This document shows positions 9,181-17,519 of a stretch of DNA of 64,000 nt, one piece after another (the stretch's first letter is position 1; each line of letters begins with the position of its first letter). The notes beneath the pieces are model-generated. The model was not told where the DNA came from. It searched no databases and was given only the letters and a program-made list of their open reading frames with translations. Made by a program: the position numbers and the translations under genes. Origin of the DNA: Candidatus Poseidoniaceae archaeon. Lineage in GTDB: Archaea; Thermoplasmatota; Poseidoniia; Poseidoniales; Poseidoniaceae. The stretch spans positions 1-64,000 of the forward strand of contig JASLKC010000055.1 of the NCBI GenBank assembly GCA_030747785.1, given 5' to 3'.

Positions 9181-9996
9181 TCAATGGGTACCCTCGATAC
9201 AGTAGGGGCAGGAAACCCCTTGAACGAAAGCGGGATTCTTCTGCTCTTCAACTGTGAGAGGTTCTCTACAAGCCCAACAAACTTCAGTTGCGGTTTCAGT
9301 GAGGTCACCTGCTACTCCGACCCTTCTGTCGAAGACGAAGCATTCTCCATTCCAGTGCGCACCTCCAGTTTGCTCGAAGTAATTGAGAATTCCACCATGT
9401 ATTTGGTAGACCTCTTCGAATCCTTCGTTGAGCATTACTACGCTTGCTTTTTCGCAGCGAATTCCACCAGTACAGAACATTACGACTGGCTTATCTTTGG
9501 GTATTTCGCATTCAGCAACTGCCTTTGGGAATGCTCGGAAAGACTGGATGTCGAAGTCCACAGCCCCCTCAAAAGTACCCATTCGTATTTCGTAATCATT
9601 TCGAGTATCGAGAATTGTTACTTCTTTTCCATCATCGAGCCAACGCTTGAATTCAGCAGGTTCGATGGAATCGCCGGTAAATTCGTGCGGCTTTACACTT
9701 GGAACTCCCATGGAGATAATTTCCTTCTTTAGGCGGACATTCATTTTACGGAATGCACATTCCTCGGATTCGGAATATTTGACCCAGATGTCATCAAAGC
9801 GTTCGTCTTCTTTGAGGAACTCAACGAAAGCATCGATTTGTTCACGTTCAGCTGAGAGGAAGATGTTGATTCCTTCTGGAGAGAGGAGGATTGTTCCTTT
9901 GATGCCTTGTGAATAACAGAAATGCTGTAATGGAGCCCTCATTTCCTCAAAGTCATGCATGTCGAGGAATTTGTAAGCCGAGATATTTGTTAGCAT
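9181..9996 (-). CDS. trhO: tRNA uridine(34) hydroxylase, rhodanese-like
   Basis: Member of the TrhO/YceA family, which adds the 5-hydroxyl to U34 of certain tRNAs with O2. An N-terminal ferredoxin-like domain (residues 1-95, with GIKGTILLSPEGIN) is followed by a rhodanese domain (about 120-225) with LDTRNDYEIRMGTF and the active loop MFCTGGIRCEKA. The C-terminus has CWAC and CPYC knuckles, a likely zinc site also seen in bacterial relatives. It converges on fdhA with 6 bases between stops. It lies 9 bases downstream of the cupin gene on the same strand, and GGTGA stands 4 bases before its ATG. The presence of an O2-using tRNA hydroxylase fits an aerobic lifestyle. Confidence 0.92.
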   Translation of the reverse strand: MLTNISAYKFLDMHDFEEMRAPLQHFCYSQGIKGTILLSPEGINIFLSAEREQIDAFVEFLKEDERFDDIWVKYSESEECAFRKMNVRLKKEIISMGVPSVKPHEFTGDSIEPAEFKRWLDDGKEVTILDTRNDYEIRMGTFEGAVDFDIQSFRAFPKAVAECEIPKDKPVVMFCTGGIRCEKASVVMLNEGFEEVYQIHGGILNYFEQTGGAHWNGECFVFDRRVGVAGDLTETATEVCWACREPLTVEEQKNPAFVQGVSCPYCIEGTH

Positions 9997-10005
9997 GAAA
10001 TCACC

Positions 10006-10434
10006 TCAATTGACCTTTACACCCTCGGGCCAAAGTACCAGAATCAGAGTTTGACCTCGAGTACGTGGATTGTGTGTAGTCTCCCTGTCCATCCAAACAA
10101 TCGAGCCCTGTGGATAAGTTCCATCATCATCCCAAACTTCTCCTTCAAGGACGATGTAAACCTCGCCTCCAGGATGTGTGTGTGGCATGAATGCATCAAT
10201 GTCAACATCGCTCACAACATCATACAGTACCAGAGAGGTTGCATCCTCTCGGTGTAGCCTTCCCAAGCGTACACCTGTGCCGAAATCTTTCCAGCGAACA
10301 TTCTCATCGATCCATGCGCGGTCAACGCTCATGCTAAGCCAATCGGAGAGGCCGTGCCAGAAGGGCATGACACGGCGAAGTGCAAGGATGGCATGAACCC
10401 TGCGGCCTTGGATTGAAATGGGAGATAGTGGCAT
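10006..10434 (-). CDS. Cupin-domain protein (ChrR-like)
   Basis: A single small beta-barrel cupin of about 142 aa. The metal-binding motif HTHPGGEVYIVLEG fits the cupin pattern HxHx3-4E, and a later WMDRETTHNPRT supplies the distal His. Relatives include anti-sigma factor ChrR C-domains and small dioxygenase-like cupins, so metal binding is likely but the substrate is not predictable. The start is set at ATG 10434; a longer frame using TTG at 10452 would run into the divergent membrane-protein gene. It is the first gene of a two-gene unit with trhO. Confidence 0.78.
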   Translation of the reverse strand: MPLSPISIQGRRVHAILALRRVMPFWHGLSDWLSMSVDRAWIDENVRWKDFGTGVRLGRLHREDATSLVLYDVVSDVDIDAFMPHTHPGGEVYIVLEGEVWDDDGTYPQGSIVWMDRETTHNPRTRGQTLILVLWPEGVKVN

Positions 10435-10443
10435 CGGACATTT

Positions 10444-11244
10444 GTGGTCCAACCAATTTCCATCCCAGCATTCCCGCCCGAGGAAGTGTGGGGCACATAC
10501 ATTTGGCTCCTGTTAATCCCATTCACGCTACGCGTTTTGCTACTCACTGGGCCATTTACTCGTGTTACCAAACAGTTGTCACCTCATAGTGGTTGGATTC
10601 TGAAACGATTCCGAGAATTGCCGATAAAGGGATTTGGAATGCTCGCATTCAATGAAATCCTTGCATTTTTCATCCCGATGCTTGTGGTATTCATTTTCCG
10701 AATGACCAGAGATCCACTTGGTTGGGATGACTGGGCATCTTCCAATTCAACTGGACTTGCAGTACTAATGATTATTACAATGGGCTGGATAGTATTTGAT
10801 TTATTCAGAATTGCAAGAGTGCGTAGAATGCTAAGTGCAGTAGAGAAGCAGAATATCGAGCGCCTAAAACTAATGGCTGATGCTGGAATGGGCGTCAGAG
10901 GATTGTTGAGGAAATTCGCAGGTAAGGATGACCCTGAACCTGAAACTGATACTAAGAAAAAAATCGCAAAAAGCGCTCTTACAACCTGGGGACTTCTTGC
11001 TCTTAAAGCACGCAAATTCACCCCTGCTGGTTTGGTCAGTGCGGTGGCAACGAGTGCAGCAATCGAACTTGCAAGAAAAGGCGCGTCTAAAATCAGTGAT
11101 AAAATCGATGAGCACCTCCAATACGAGTTTGAGAAAATTGCTGAAGCCAATACTAAGACACTAATTCTCTTCTTCCTCAGAGATTTAGCAATGGGATTAT
11201 TCCCACTATTTGCAATCTGGATAGTTTCTGATGCCTTCCCCTGA
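10444..11244 (+). CDS. Membrane protein of unknown function
   Basis: About 266 aa with four probable membrane spans: near residues 18-38 (YIWLLLIPFTLRVLLL), 68-85 (FFIPMLVVFIF), 98-118 and 240-262. Between spans three and four is a cytosolic stretch of roughly 120 residues with a charged linker (KDDPEPETDTKKK) and an alpha-helical, Ala-rich segment. I recognise no family. The start is a GTG at 10444; no upstream ATG exists before the divergent cupin gene, whose start is only about 10 bases away. The promoters of the two genes must therefore overlap each other's coding ends. A second possible start is GTG near residue 15. Confidence 0.62.
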   Translation: MVQPISIPAFPPEEVWGTYIWLLLIPFTLRVLLLTGPFTRVTKQLSPHSGWILKRFRELPIKGFGMLAFNEILAFFIPMLVVFIFRMTRDPLGWDDWASSNSTGLAVLMIITMGWIVFDLFRIARVRRMLSAVEKQNIERLKLMADAGMGVRGLLRKFAGKDDPEPETDTKKKIAKSALTTWGLLALKARKFTPAGLVSAVATSAAIELARKGASKISDKIDEHLQYEFEKIAEANTKTLILFFLRDLAMGLFPLFAIWIVSDAFP

Positions 11245-11257
11245 TGTTCAAGTACCG

Positions 11258-11269
11258 GGGGCTTCGCCC
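11258..11269 (+). other. Short GC hairpin between genes
   Basis: GGGC-TTC-GCCC, a 4-bp stem in the 39-base gap between the membrane protein stop (11244) and the gpmA start. It is too short and lacks a T tract, so terminator function is doubtful; it may sit in the 5' leader of gpmA. Confidence 0.25.
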
Positions 11270-11283
11270 ATAGGATGAGGAAC

Positions 11284-11982
11284 ATGTCTCTTCTCATCCT
11301 CATGCGCCACGGCCAATCCATGTGGAATGCGGCAAATTTGTTTACTGGGTGGGTAGATGTTCCACTTACCAATAAGGGCATTGAAGAGGCTATTGCTGGT
11401 GGTAAAGAGATCTCCGAACTCCCAATCGATGAGGTCCATGTTTCCACATTAATTAGGGCTCAAATGACTGCAATGCTCGCTCTCGCACAGCGAGGAGATG
11501 GGTGTGTGCCGGTTTTCCAATATTCTGCAAATGATGAATCGATGAGTGAAAACGAATCGAGAATGGTAGAATGGGCTCAATCCAATGATAGTGGAGAGGG
11601 AACACTTCCAGTCTATGTGTCATGGCAATTGAATGAGCGGATGTATGGAGACCTCCAAGGCCTTGACAAGCAGGAAACTAGAGACAAGTATGGCGATGAG
11701 CAGGTGCATATTTGGCGTCGCTCATTTGACGTACCACCTCCGGGCGGAGAATCGCTTGAACTCACAGCTGCTCGCACAATTCCCTATCTCGATTCTGAGA
11801 TTGTTCCATCTCTTGAAAAAGGCCGTAATGTATTCGTTGCCGCCCATGGAAATAGCCTTCGAAGTATAGTGATGAGCATTGAAGGCTTGTCTCGTGAAGA
11901 AGTCCTCGGATTAGAGATTCCAACCGGAAAGCCACTTGTTTACGAGTGGATAGGTGGAAATTGGTCGCAAAAATCCATTTGA
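11284..11982 (+). CDS. gpmA: 2,3-bisphosphoglycerate-dependent phosphoglycerate mutase
   Basis: Interconverts 3- and 2-phosphoglycerate in glycolysis/gluconeogenesis. The catalytic His motif RHGQSMWN is at residues 8-15, followed by NLFTGWVDVPLTNKG. ERMYGDLQGLDK and RRSFDVPPPGGES are the substrate-binding blocks of the dPGM family. The second His is in AAHGNSLRSI. These make it the cofactor-dependent bacterial-type enzyme, not the iPGM usual in archaea, so horizontal gain by the lineage is likely. The first in-frame ATG is 11275; I prefer ATG 11284 because the family begins MxLLILMRHG and a GAGG precedes it closely. The DUF1499 gene follows after 9 bases. Confidence 0.9.
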   Translation: MSLLILMRHGQSMWNAANLFTGWVDVPLTNKGIEEAIAGGKEISELPIDEVHVSTLIRAQMTAMLALAQRGDGCVPVFQYSANDESMSENESRMVEWAQSNDSGEGTLPVYVSWQLNERMYGDLQGLDKQETRDKYGDEQVHIWRRSFDVPPPGGESLELTAARTIPYLDSEIVPSLEKGRNVFVAAHGNSLRSIVMSIEGLSREEVLGLEIPTGKPLVYEWIGGNWSQKSI

Positions 11983-11991
11983 GGATTCAGG

Positions 11992-12420
11992 ATGAATGAA
12001 GAATTACGCAAAGCCATAAAATGGGTACCTACATTTTGGGCGGGTGTCCTGCTCTTTATTCAGATGATTAGTATGCCATATTCGCTTGATGAAATGCCAG
12101 ATGCATGTCCTAAAGATTCGCAAAACTGCGCTAGAATGACTCTAGAGCTCAATGTTAGCGATGATGAACTTCACGAGGCGATGATGGCTTGGGAGGATAC
12201 TAGAATTTGGACATCAAATTTTGAGCCCGGACACATTGTCGACCGGACTCTGTTTATGCAGTTCTCGGATGATTTACTCTACGAGAATCAATGCGGAACA
12301 GTGAACTTCCACAGCGAGTCACGGCTAGGAGTGGGCGATTTAGGAGTAAATCAAGAAAGACTCGATGACCTCAATTCCTTTTTATCCGAATGGGAATTTA
12401 GCGGCGAAGGATGTCAATAG
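11992..12420 (+). CDS. DUF1499 family protein
   Basis: 142 aa with one N-terminal membrane span (residues about 10-28, WVPTFWAGVLLFIQMIS), so probably anchored with the domain outside. The rest matches the DUF1499 pattern: CPKDSQNC near the start, a DR.L...F.DD block, and the diagnostic ESRLGVGDLGVNQERLDDL close to the end. The molecular role of DUF1499 is not established. It starts 9 bases after gpmA on the same strand and its stop overlaps the convergent JAMM gene by 7 bases. Confidence 0.72.
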   Translation: MNEELRKAIKWVPTFWAGVLLFIQMISMPYSLDEMPDACPKDSQNCARMTLELNVSDDELHEAMMAWEDTRIWTSNFEPGHIVDRTLFMQFSDDLLYENQCGTVNFHSESRLGVGDLGVNQERLDDLNSFLSEWEFSGEGCQ

Positions 12421-13106
12421 GGCTGCCCTTCTTCATTTACGAAGACGACATTTACTCCAAGACCGGCCTTATGGAAGGCGATTAATTCCAGCGAATGTAT
12501 GTGATGACCAGTCACAGATCTACCTAATATCGGGCGCTTATCTTTGCGCTTGAACCAGGATTTCTTTTCACCAATTACTCTTCGTTCACCTTCAACATCA
12601 TCCCACCAAGGTAGTGGACCTTCAGGCGAGAATTCTATGCCGAGGATTAGGTCAACACCGTCAGTAGATTGGGCAGCATCAGCATCTGGGCCACTTGGGA
12701 TAGCAGGGCAATTTGGGTGAGTGTGAAGCCAATGGGTAAAACGTCCGGCCCTTGGCCCACGATCTGAACCGAATACCTCATCAGTCCATTCTTCAGGTAA
12801 ATGGTGAACAGAGAAGGAGTCACCTCTGTTGACCATCTTCGCCTCATTGATACGGTAGCCTTGACCGGCGAATAAGTTGTGTTTACTATTTTCACCTTGA
12901 AAGTCAACTTCAACATCTGGTAGATTTCTATCTTCTGAAACATCAAGTCCAACGAGAATTTCATCGGGTAATGCCTTGAAGGCCCATTCTAGAATATCCT
13001 CCAGAATATTTGATGGAAAGTGCACTTGAGCGACATATTCTTCCCGGCGCTGATGAGATTCATCATTGTAAATGGCCATCGCTTCGGCCAACCATTCACT
13101 CACCAT
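12414..13106 (-). CDS. JAMM/MPN+ metalloprotease-like protein
   Basis: 230 aa. The zinc motif of JAMM deubiquitinase-like proteases is complete: H128-x-H130 followed by seven residues and S138-x-x-D141 (HTHPNCPAIPSGPD). The upstream catalytic Glu could be one of several in residues 40-60 or 104-110; I cannot fix it by eye. Archaeal JAMM enzymes remove SAMP ubiquitin-like modifiers, and other family members act in sulfur-carrier or DNA-repair contexts. The N-terminal 100 residues and the C-terminal RSVTGHHIHSLEL region are not familiar. ATG 13106 is the first good start. It is convergent with the DUF1499 gene. Confidence 0.72.
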   Translation of the reverse strand: MVSEWLAEAMAIYNDESHQRREEYVAQVHFPSNILEDILEWAFKALPDEILVGLDVSEDRNLPDVEVDFQGENSKHNLFAGQGYRINEAKMVNRGDSFSVHHLPEEWTDEVFGSDRGPRAGRFTHWLHTHPNCPAIPSGPDADAAQSTDGVDLILGIEFSPEGPLPWWDDVEGERRVIGEKKSWFKRKDKRPILGRSVTGHHIHSLELIAFHKAGLGVNVVFVNEEGQPY

Positions 13107-13197
13107 AGCAGTGCCAACAGGTTCGTGGACATGAAGGGCGCGTTGATTGGCTCATTTTTTGCGAATCCTTGAATACTCAAGCACCACTCATTGCAAC

Positions 13198-13884
13198 ATG
13201 GCGAAGAAGAAGGGCGGATTCGGTCGTTTCCTCGGAGCAATTACTGGAAGCCCATATGAGCGTCTGGTAAAGCAGATTGACAAGACTGTCGACGAATCAT
13301 CTGGAGACAAAGCTCTCGCTAAGGCCTTGAATAAATTGGTTAAGGTTGTTCAACAGCAGTACGAAGAAGGTACAATTGATGACGAGGAACACGATTTGCT
13401 TATCGAAGCAATCGAAGATGTGGACCCAAAAGAGCGAACTTTCCCCAAGTTGGATGATTCAGTAGATTCATTCTATGCTGGAGATGCCCCTGATGCTCCA
13501 GAACTCAATCTCGGTAAGCGCAAGAATCTTGACGACTTGATGAAATCTCAGGGCGATGAGTTCACAGGTTCGTTCGGAAGAGATGAATTTGAAGAATTCA
13601 GACAATCGATGTCTGCAGACTTTTTGGCAGACTCAGATGAAGCGATTGCCGCAGGCGACCACCAGAAGGAAATTATCACCCAGCACCGCGTTTTTGCTGA
13701 TGCCGAAGAAGGGATTTCTAATCTTAAGAAGCAAATGGCAGAAGAGAGTGGTCTTGATGATCCTACTGCAACTCAAGATGAGGATTACTACACCGATGAC
13801 GACGGAGTCGAATGGTGGAAGGATGACGATGGTTACTGGTGGTATCGTGAGCCAGGACAAGAGGACTGGCAACCTCATGAGTGA
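13198..13884 (+). CDS. Soluble acidic protein with Trp-rich C-terminal motif
   Basis: 228 aa, no signal peptide. The basic start (MAKKKGGFGRFLG) precedes a helical segment at about 20-75 resembling SHOCT-type oligomerisation helices (YEEGTIDDEEHDLLIEAI). Then come a long acidic region and a final tail of the form DDDGVEWWKDDDGYWWYR. That tail resembles the one ending the membrane protein at 40899-42161 and is reminiscent of actinobacterial DUF2510 (GWYxDPxG...WWDG). The function is unknown; a scaffold or adaptor is a guess. ATG 13198 is chosen over a TTG at 13147, since the residues between look untranslated. The stop overlaps the convergent receiver gene by 10 bases. Confidence 0.7.
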   Translation: MAKKKGGFGRFLGAITGSPYERLVKQIDKTVDESSGDKALAKALNKLVKVVQQQYEEGTIDDEEHDLLIEAIEDVDPKERTFPKLDDSVDSFYAGDAPDAPELNLGKRKNLDDLMKSQGDEFTGSFGRDEFEEFRQSMSADFLADSDEAIAAGDHQKEIITQHRVFADAEEGISNLKKQMAEESGLDDPTATQDEDYYTDDDGVEWWKDDDGYWWYREPGQEDWQPHE

Positions 13885-14222
13885 CGTGGCCAGAATTCCA
13901 ATTTTGCTAGTTTGGATTTGATGATTCCCTCATCAGCGCCAGCTTCAAGCATTGCTTGGTTTGCCATATTCGCTGAACTCATTGCAATAATTCGAGTAGG
14001 TCTAGCAATATTGCTTGCTAACAAGTTTATCAGGACCTGCAAGCCCCTAGTTGGTGGAATATAGTGGTCGAGAAGTAGAACATCTGGGGCGCATTCTTCA
14101 ATAATCTCTAGATGGCCTGCAGTATTCCAATGTTGTAATATTTCTAAAGAATCACAATCGACTTTACCACTACGAAGCAAGGATTCGATATCAACTGTAT
14201 CTTCAAATGCGAGAATTTTCAT
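13875..14222 (-). CDS. Stand-alone response regulator receiver domain
   Basis: 115 aa CheY-like protein with no output domain. Canonical residues are seen: acidic pair E7-D8, phospho-acceptor D52 (VLLLDHYIPP), switch S82 (AMSSAN) and K102 (IIKSKL). No histidine kinase is encoded nearby. Its ATG (14222) overlaps the stop of the upstream X-Pro peptidase in an ATGA arrangement, so it is translated from the same message. A functional tie to the peptidase is not obvious. A longer frame from 14237 exists, but ATG 14222 gives the normal beta-1 start (MKILAFED). Confidence 0.82.
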   Translation of the reverse strand: MKILAFEDTVDIESLLRSGKVDCDSLEILQHWNTAGHLEIIEECAPDVLLLDHYIPPTRGLQVLINLLASNIARPTRIIAMSSANMANQAMLEAGADEGIIKSKLAKLEFWPRHS

Positions 14223-16069
14223 TCTACCATCTCCCACCAGGCCGGAACTTCAAACCATTCGGGCGCATTATCGGAGCGATAGATTAGCGGTAGACCAAGT
14301 GTGCTCGAAGAATCGATGTTGACATTCAATCCAACTGCTTGGCACGGGCTGGGCAGGTAATCCTCCCCAGTCTCGGTCAATACGATTTCAATTTCATGAC
14401 CAGCAGGGATAATTGCATCAATAGGGTTGAATTCCATTTTCATTGTATATGATGCGAAGGGAACTACGGGTTTTGCAGTATACCCTCCATCTCGGTATCT
14501 CAAATCCATAGTGGCGTGGCCAATTCGCAATCCATCTGTTTTATCGAACATAGTAGCAAAAATTTGACCACCATTACAAGAACTAGCCTGTACAGAAAGA
14601 TGCAATGTTGCTAGACCAGAGATGTGCATGTCATCAACCTGGCCGGGTAAAGTGATTGTAGTAGTCGAAGTTGCAGAAACTCTAGACCCTTGCGAGGTCG
14701 CGATATCGAGCGGAATTTCCCACATCGACATATCTGCAGGAGGCCAAGTCTCTTCTACGTGCCAGCGTCCATCATTACGTTGGATTTGGACATGAGATTC
14801 AGGCTCATCCCCAATTCCTTTGAGCCAATAATTGAACCAGCCATAGAGTTCTACCGCCCAATCCATTCGGCTCATTGAAGGGTATGCCTCTGCTCCATAG
14901 CCACTCTCAAGTGCGCCGTGTCTATCGGGTTGGTCGGGATAATTGTGAGCCCATTGGCCCATGATGCCACGAGCGGGAATTCCAGCATCTCGCATCAACT
15001 GATAGGTAGGGAATGCATGGTATGGATCGACATTCCAATCCTGCATTCCCCAGACGAGATAGACGCTACCTAGGTAGATTTCGAGTACATCTGGAATATG
15101 TCGACTCTCTTCCCAATAATCATTCCATTGGGCTCCGCCAAACTCAGCCCATCCCCAAGTAGACCAAGGGTTGAGTGGACCGATTAAGTCATCACTACAC
15201 ATTCTCAATTCATCGGTAGTAAGGTCACTAGTTGCAGCCTGATAAGCTGCATCATATCCAAGCGCACGTGCTTCAGATGAACCATTGCGGTAGAACATTT
15301 CCTGCACTCCTATTGAGCCGGAGATCGGTACGATTGTTTTGAGATATTCACTCGGTTGTTGGGCTGCTTCCCAATTGGTAGTTCCCGCGTATGATTTACC
15401 CATCAGGCCTACTTTGCCATTCGACCATTCTTGTTCACCAAGCCACTGAACAACCGCTTGAATTCCCGTTTGTTCACCGAGACCTTTCACATCCTGGCAA
15501 TGAGTACTCTTGCCAGTGCCAAAAGTTGAGGATTGAGCGAGTGCATATCCGTGAGAAATGAAATTATCATATACCCATTTTCCGATACCGCCATCAGGAA
15601 CGGTATTCGGACTTGAATCATCACCAACACCTGGCATTCCTTCACCGCCAAAGTCGTAATATGGATGGATTGTCATGATGACTGGCACTGTTGTTCCTTC
15701 TGGCACATCTGGTAACCAAAGTGCAACGTGCATCACATCTTCTTCTGGGAAACCAGCATCTTCTTCTGATATTGGAAGGTCTACTGAAACGAAGTGTTCG
15801 GTATATGTTAGAACTTCATAGGTTCCATTTTCAGGCAAGATAGAACGTTCTTGAGTCAAATCCAAATCCATTTTGTAACGGTCGTGCAATGGTATTTGCC
15901 ACCATTCTAATGAATCATCAGAATTTGAATCTCCTAGGACATCAGTACCGAAACCCATGGCGAGAATAAGGAAGGCTACAGCCACTGCAAAAGTGCCTGC
16001 GAGAGTAATATTGAGCCCTCGAACATCCCCTTCGGGGATGAGTTCGGCCTCGTAGGTCTCCTCCTCCAT
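14219..16069 (-). CDS. CocE/NonD hydrolase, X-Pro dipeptidyl-peptidase family, membrane-anchored
   Basis: About 616 aa. One N-terminal membrane span (LAGTFAVAVAFLILAMGFG, near residues 20-38) places the catalytic part outside the cell. An alpha/beta-hydrolase domain carries nucleophile Ser226 in GKSYAGTT, a likely acid in WGMQDWNVDPYH, and a His in GQWAHNYPD. The C-terminal beta-jelly-roll domain (from about residue 470) is typical of PepX_C. Such enzymes release X-Pro dipeptides or hydrolyse esters or acylated amides; peptide use fits the other peptidases here. ATG 16069 is preferred to a TTG at 16096. It is the first gene of a unit with the receiver domain and lies downstream of the small membrane protein. 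Confidence 0.86.
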   Translation of the reverse strand: MEEETYEAELIPEGDVRGLNITLAGTFAVAVAFLILAMGFGTDVLGDSNSDDSLEWWQIPLHDRYKMDLDLTQERSILPENGTYEVLTYTEHFVSVDLPISEEDAGFPEEDVMHVALWLPDVPEGTTVPVIMTIHPYYDFGGEGMPGVGDDSSPNTVPDGGIGKWVYDNFISHGYALAQSSTFGTGKSTHCQDVKGLGEQTGIQAVVQWLGEQEWSNGKVGLMGKSYAGTTNWEAAQQPSEYLKTIVPISGSIGVQEMFYRNGSSEARALGYDAAYQAATSDLTTDELRMCSDDLIGPLNPWSTWGWAEFGGAQWNDYWEESRHIPDVLEIYLGSVYLVWGMQDWNVDPYHAFPTYQLMRDAGIPARGIMGQWAHNYPDQPDRHGALESGYGAEAYPSMSRMDWAVELYGWFNYWLKGIGDEPESHVQIQRNDGRWHVEETWPPADMSMWEIPLDIATSQGSRVSATSTTTITLPGQVDDMHISGLATLHLSVQASSCNGGQIFATMFDKTDGLRIGHATMDLRYRDGGYTAKPVVPFASYTMKMEFNPIDAIIPAGHEIEIVLTETGEDYLPSPCQAVGLNVNIDSSSTLGLPLIYRSDNAPEWFEVPAWWEMVE

Positions 16070-16115
16070 CAGGAGGCGCTGTCCTCCATTGCTCAAGAGG
16101 ATTCGCTTACTCGGA

Positions 16116-16505
16116 TTACTCGGATGGGAATGCCTTTACCATCATCCAGAGCCTCATGAACATCAATACTCCAATTGGCGCATGTAACATCGAAAGGTGA
16201 TGCATTCCACTTGCAGACATCTCTCCAAGTCCGAACATGATGACCCACATTGTAGCGGCTTCAAATCCGAATCCTTTCAATTTACTATCATCGGTTTTAC
16301 TTATCATAATCGCTGCAACAGTGAGTATTGAAAGACCAAGTCCGAGATATGCACTATATTTGTGAGATGCTGCCAAGTCAAGTTCGGTGGTAAAATTACC
16401 CACTCCGGTCATTGATTGACCTAGAACTAGAACTAGCATTCCATATGTTGCGTATTTTGCTGCCTTCAGCAGATTTGCATTGGTCTCTACAACTTCTTCC
16501 GTCAT
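16116..16505 (-). CDS. Small four-span membrane protein of unknown function
   Basis: 129 aa, with four hydrophobic spans around residues 20-40, 50-70, 80-98 and 105-125. The last two spans contain a GMHHLSMLHAPIG stretch whose histidines could bind haem or metal, but this is only a suggestion. ATG 16505 is chosen, with AGGCAGG just upstream; a TTG at 16526 would reach to within a few bases of the divergent cyclophilin gene. The stop is 46 bases before the X-Pro peptidase ATG on the same strand. Confidence 0.68.
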   Translation of the reverse strand: MTEEVVETNANLLKAAKYATYGMLVLVLGQSMTGVGNFTTELDLAASHKYSAYLGLGLSILTVAAIMISKTDDSKLKGFGFEAATMWVIMFGLGEMSASGMHHLSMLHAPIGVLMFMRLWMMVKAFPSE

Positions 16506-16529
16506 GAGCCTGCCTTTTTCACTCAAGGG

Positions 16530-17519
16530 ATGAAACCATCGCTAATTAGGTGGAGGATTGATGGCATATGGCACCTTCCCAGTGTTATGCGAGGCATCGC
16601 GATAACTCTCGTCCTCCTCATGCTAATGCCGCATGTTGGAGCTGCAGGAGAGGGCGATGAAGCATGGCGCGGTATTGATGTGGACATGTCTGAATGGGAC
16701 GATGGTCCTGAATTTGAGGACACTCCGATGAATCAAACACGACCGGGCGATGCAGTATTGATGATTGAGGTCGATTACAAGCCAAGTCATACCGGCGCTA
16801 GAGTACAAGGTGAAATCATCATTGAATTATTCGAAGAGTGGGCTCCCCTTACTACTGCGAACATGATAATGCATGTTGAAAGTGACATTTACGATGGCAT
16901 ATTTTTCCACAGAGTAATCGATGATTTCGTTACACAAGGAGGGGATCCTACTTGTACGACGGTTGGGTTTTACCCTGTAACAAATGCAGAATGCGGCGGT
17001 GGCGGTGATGGACATACTCTGGTTATGGAGCATCACGAGAACCTTTCACATGTTGACGGAGCGATTGGAATGGCGCGCTCCCAAGACCCTGATAGTGCCG
17101 ATACGCAGTGGTATATCGCTGAAACTGAAGCTCACAACCTAGACCCAGAAAATCGTGATGATGAAGGATATGTTACCTTTGGAATCGTACGAAATGGAAT
17201 GAGTCACGTAAGAGCAATCGCACTCACACCAACTTCTGATGACCCTACTGGTGAAGAGATAATCGTGAACCCTGCTTCTTCGGCCGGCCGACCACTCTAT
17301 GAAGCGAAAATTATCAACATCGATATGATCGGTGTAATCCCAACCCCAGAGAGCCCCAAGGATGTAGAGGAACAGTCATTCTTCACTACTGCACTTGGAA
17401 TTACGACAATTGGTGGGTTAGGATTGATTATGGCAGTCGTTTTGCTTAAGAGAGTAAGAATTGAGTCAGATGAAGAGCAACACAAAGATGCGATTCTTCT
17501 TGAAAACGAGGATTTGTGA
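16530..17519 (+). CDS. Cyclophilin-type peptidyl-prolyl isomerase, membrane-anchored
   Basis: 329 aa. A signal peptide (RGIAITLVLLMLMPHVGAA) is followed by an acidic linker and a cyclophilin domain at about residues 75-255. Typical blocks are IIIELFEEWAPLTTANM, DGIFFHRVIDDFVTQGGDP with the catalytic Arg, and GAIGMARSQDPDSADTQWYI. A C-terminal membrane span (GITTIGGLGLIMAVVLL) and a short cytosolic tail follow. It should assist folding of exported proteins on the outer face, which fits the abundance of large surface proteins nearby. ATG 16587, giving a tidier signal peptide, is an alternative start. Its stop shares bases with the start of the M60 gene (TGATG). Confidence 0.88.
   Translation: MKPSLIRWRIDGIWHLPSVMRGIAITLVLLMLMPHVGAAGEGDEAWRGIDVDMSEWDDGPEFEDTPMNQTRPGDAVLMIEVDYKPSHTGARVQGEIIIELFEEWAPLTTANMIMHVESDIYDGIFFHRVIDDFVTQGGDPTCTTVGFYPVTNAECGGGGDGHTLVMEHHENLSHVDGAIGMARSQDPDSADTQWYIAETEAHNLDPENRDDEGYVTFGIVRNGMSHVRAIALTPTSDDPTGEEIIVNPASSAGRPLYEAKIINIDMIGVIPTPESPKDVEEQSFFTTALGITTIGGLGLIMAVVLLKRVRIESDEEQHKDAILLENEDL

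Noticed and set aside
9184-9732. Plus-strand frame of 182 aa opposite trhO
   Set aside because: Shadow of the rhodanese-type gene, which has clear motifs on the minus strand; composition is typical of an antisense frame.
10329-10571. Minus-strand frames overlapping the membrane-protein start
   Set aside because: They cross the cupin start and membrane-protein coding region and show no recognisable domain.
16024-16040. CATCCCC-TTC-GGGGATG hairpin as a terminator
   Set aside because: It lies inside the coding start of the X-Pro peptidase (codons for IPEGD), so it is probably a by-product of codon use. The small stem at 27214-27226 in uvrC is similar.
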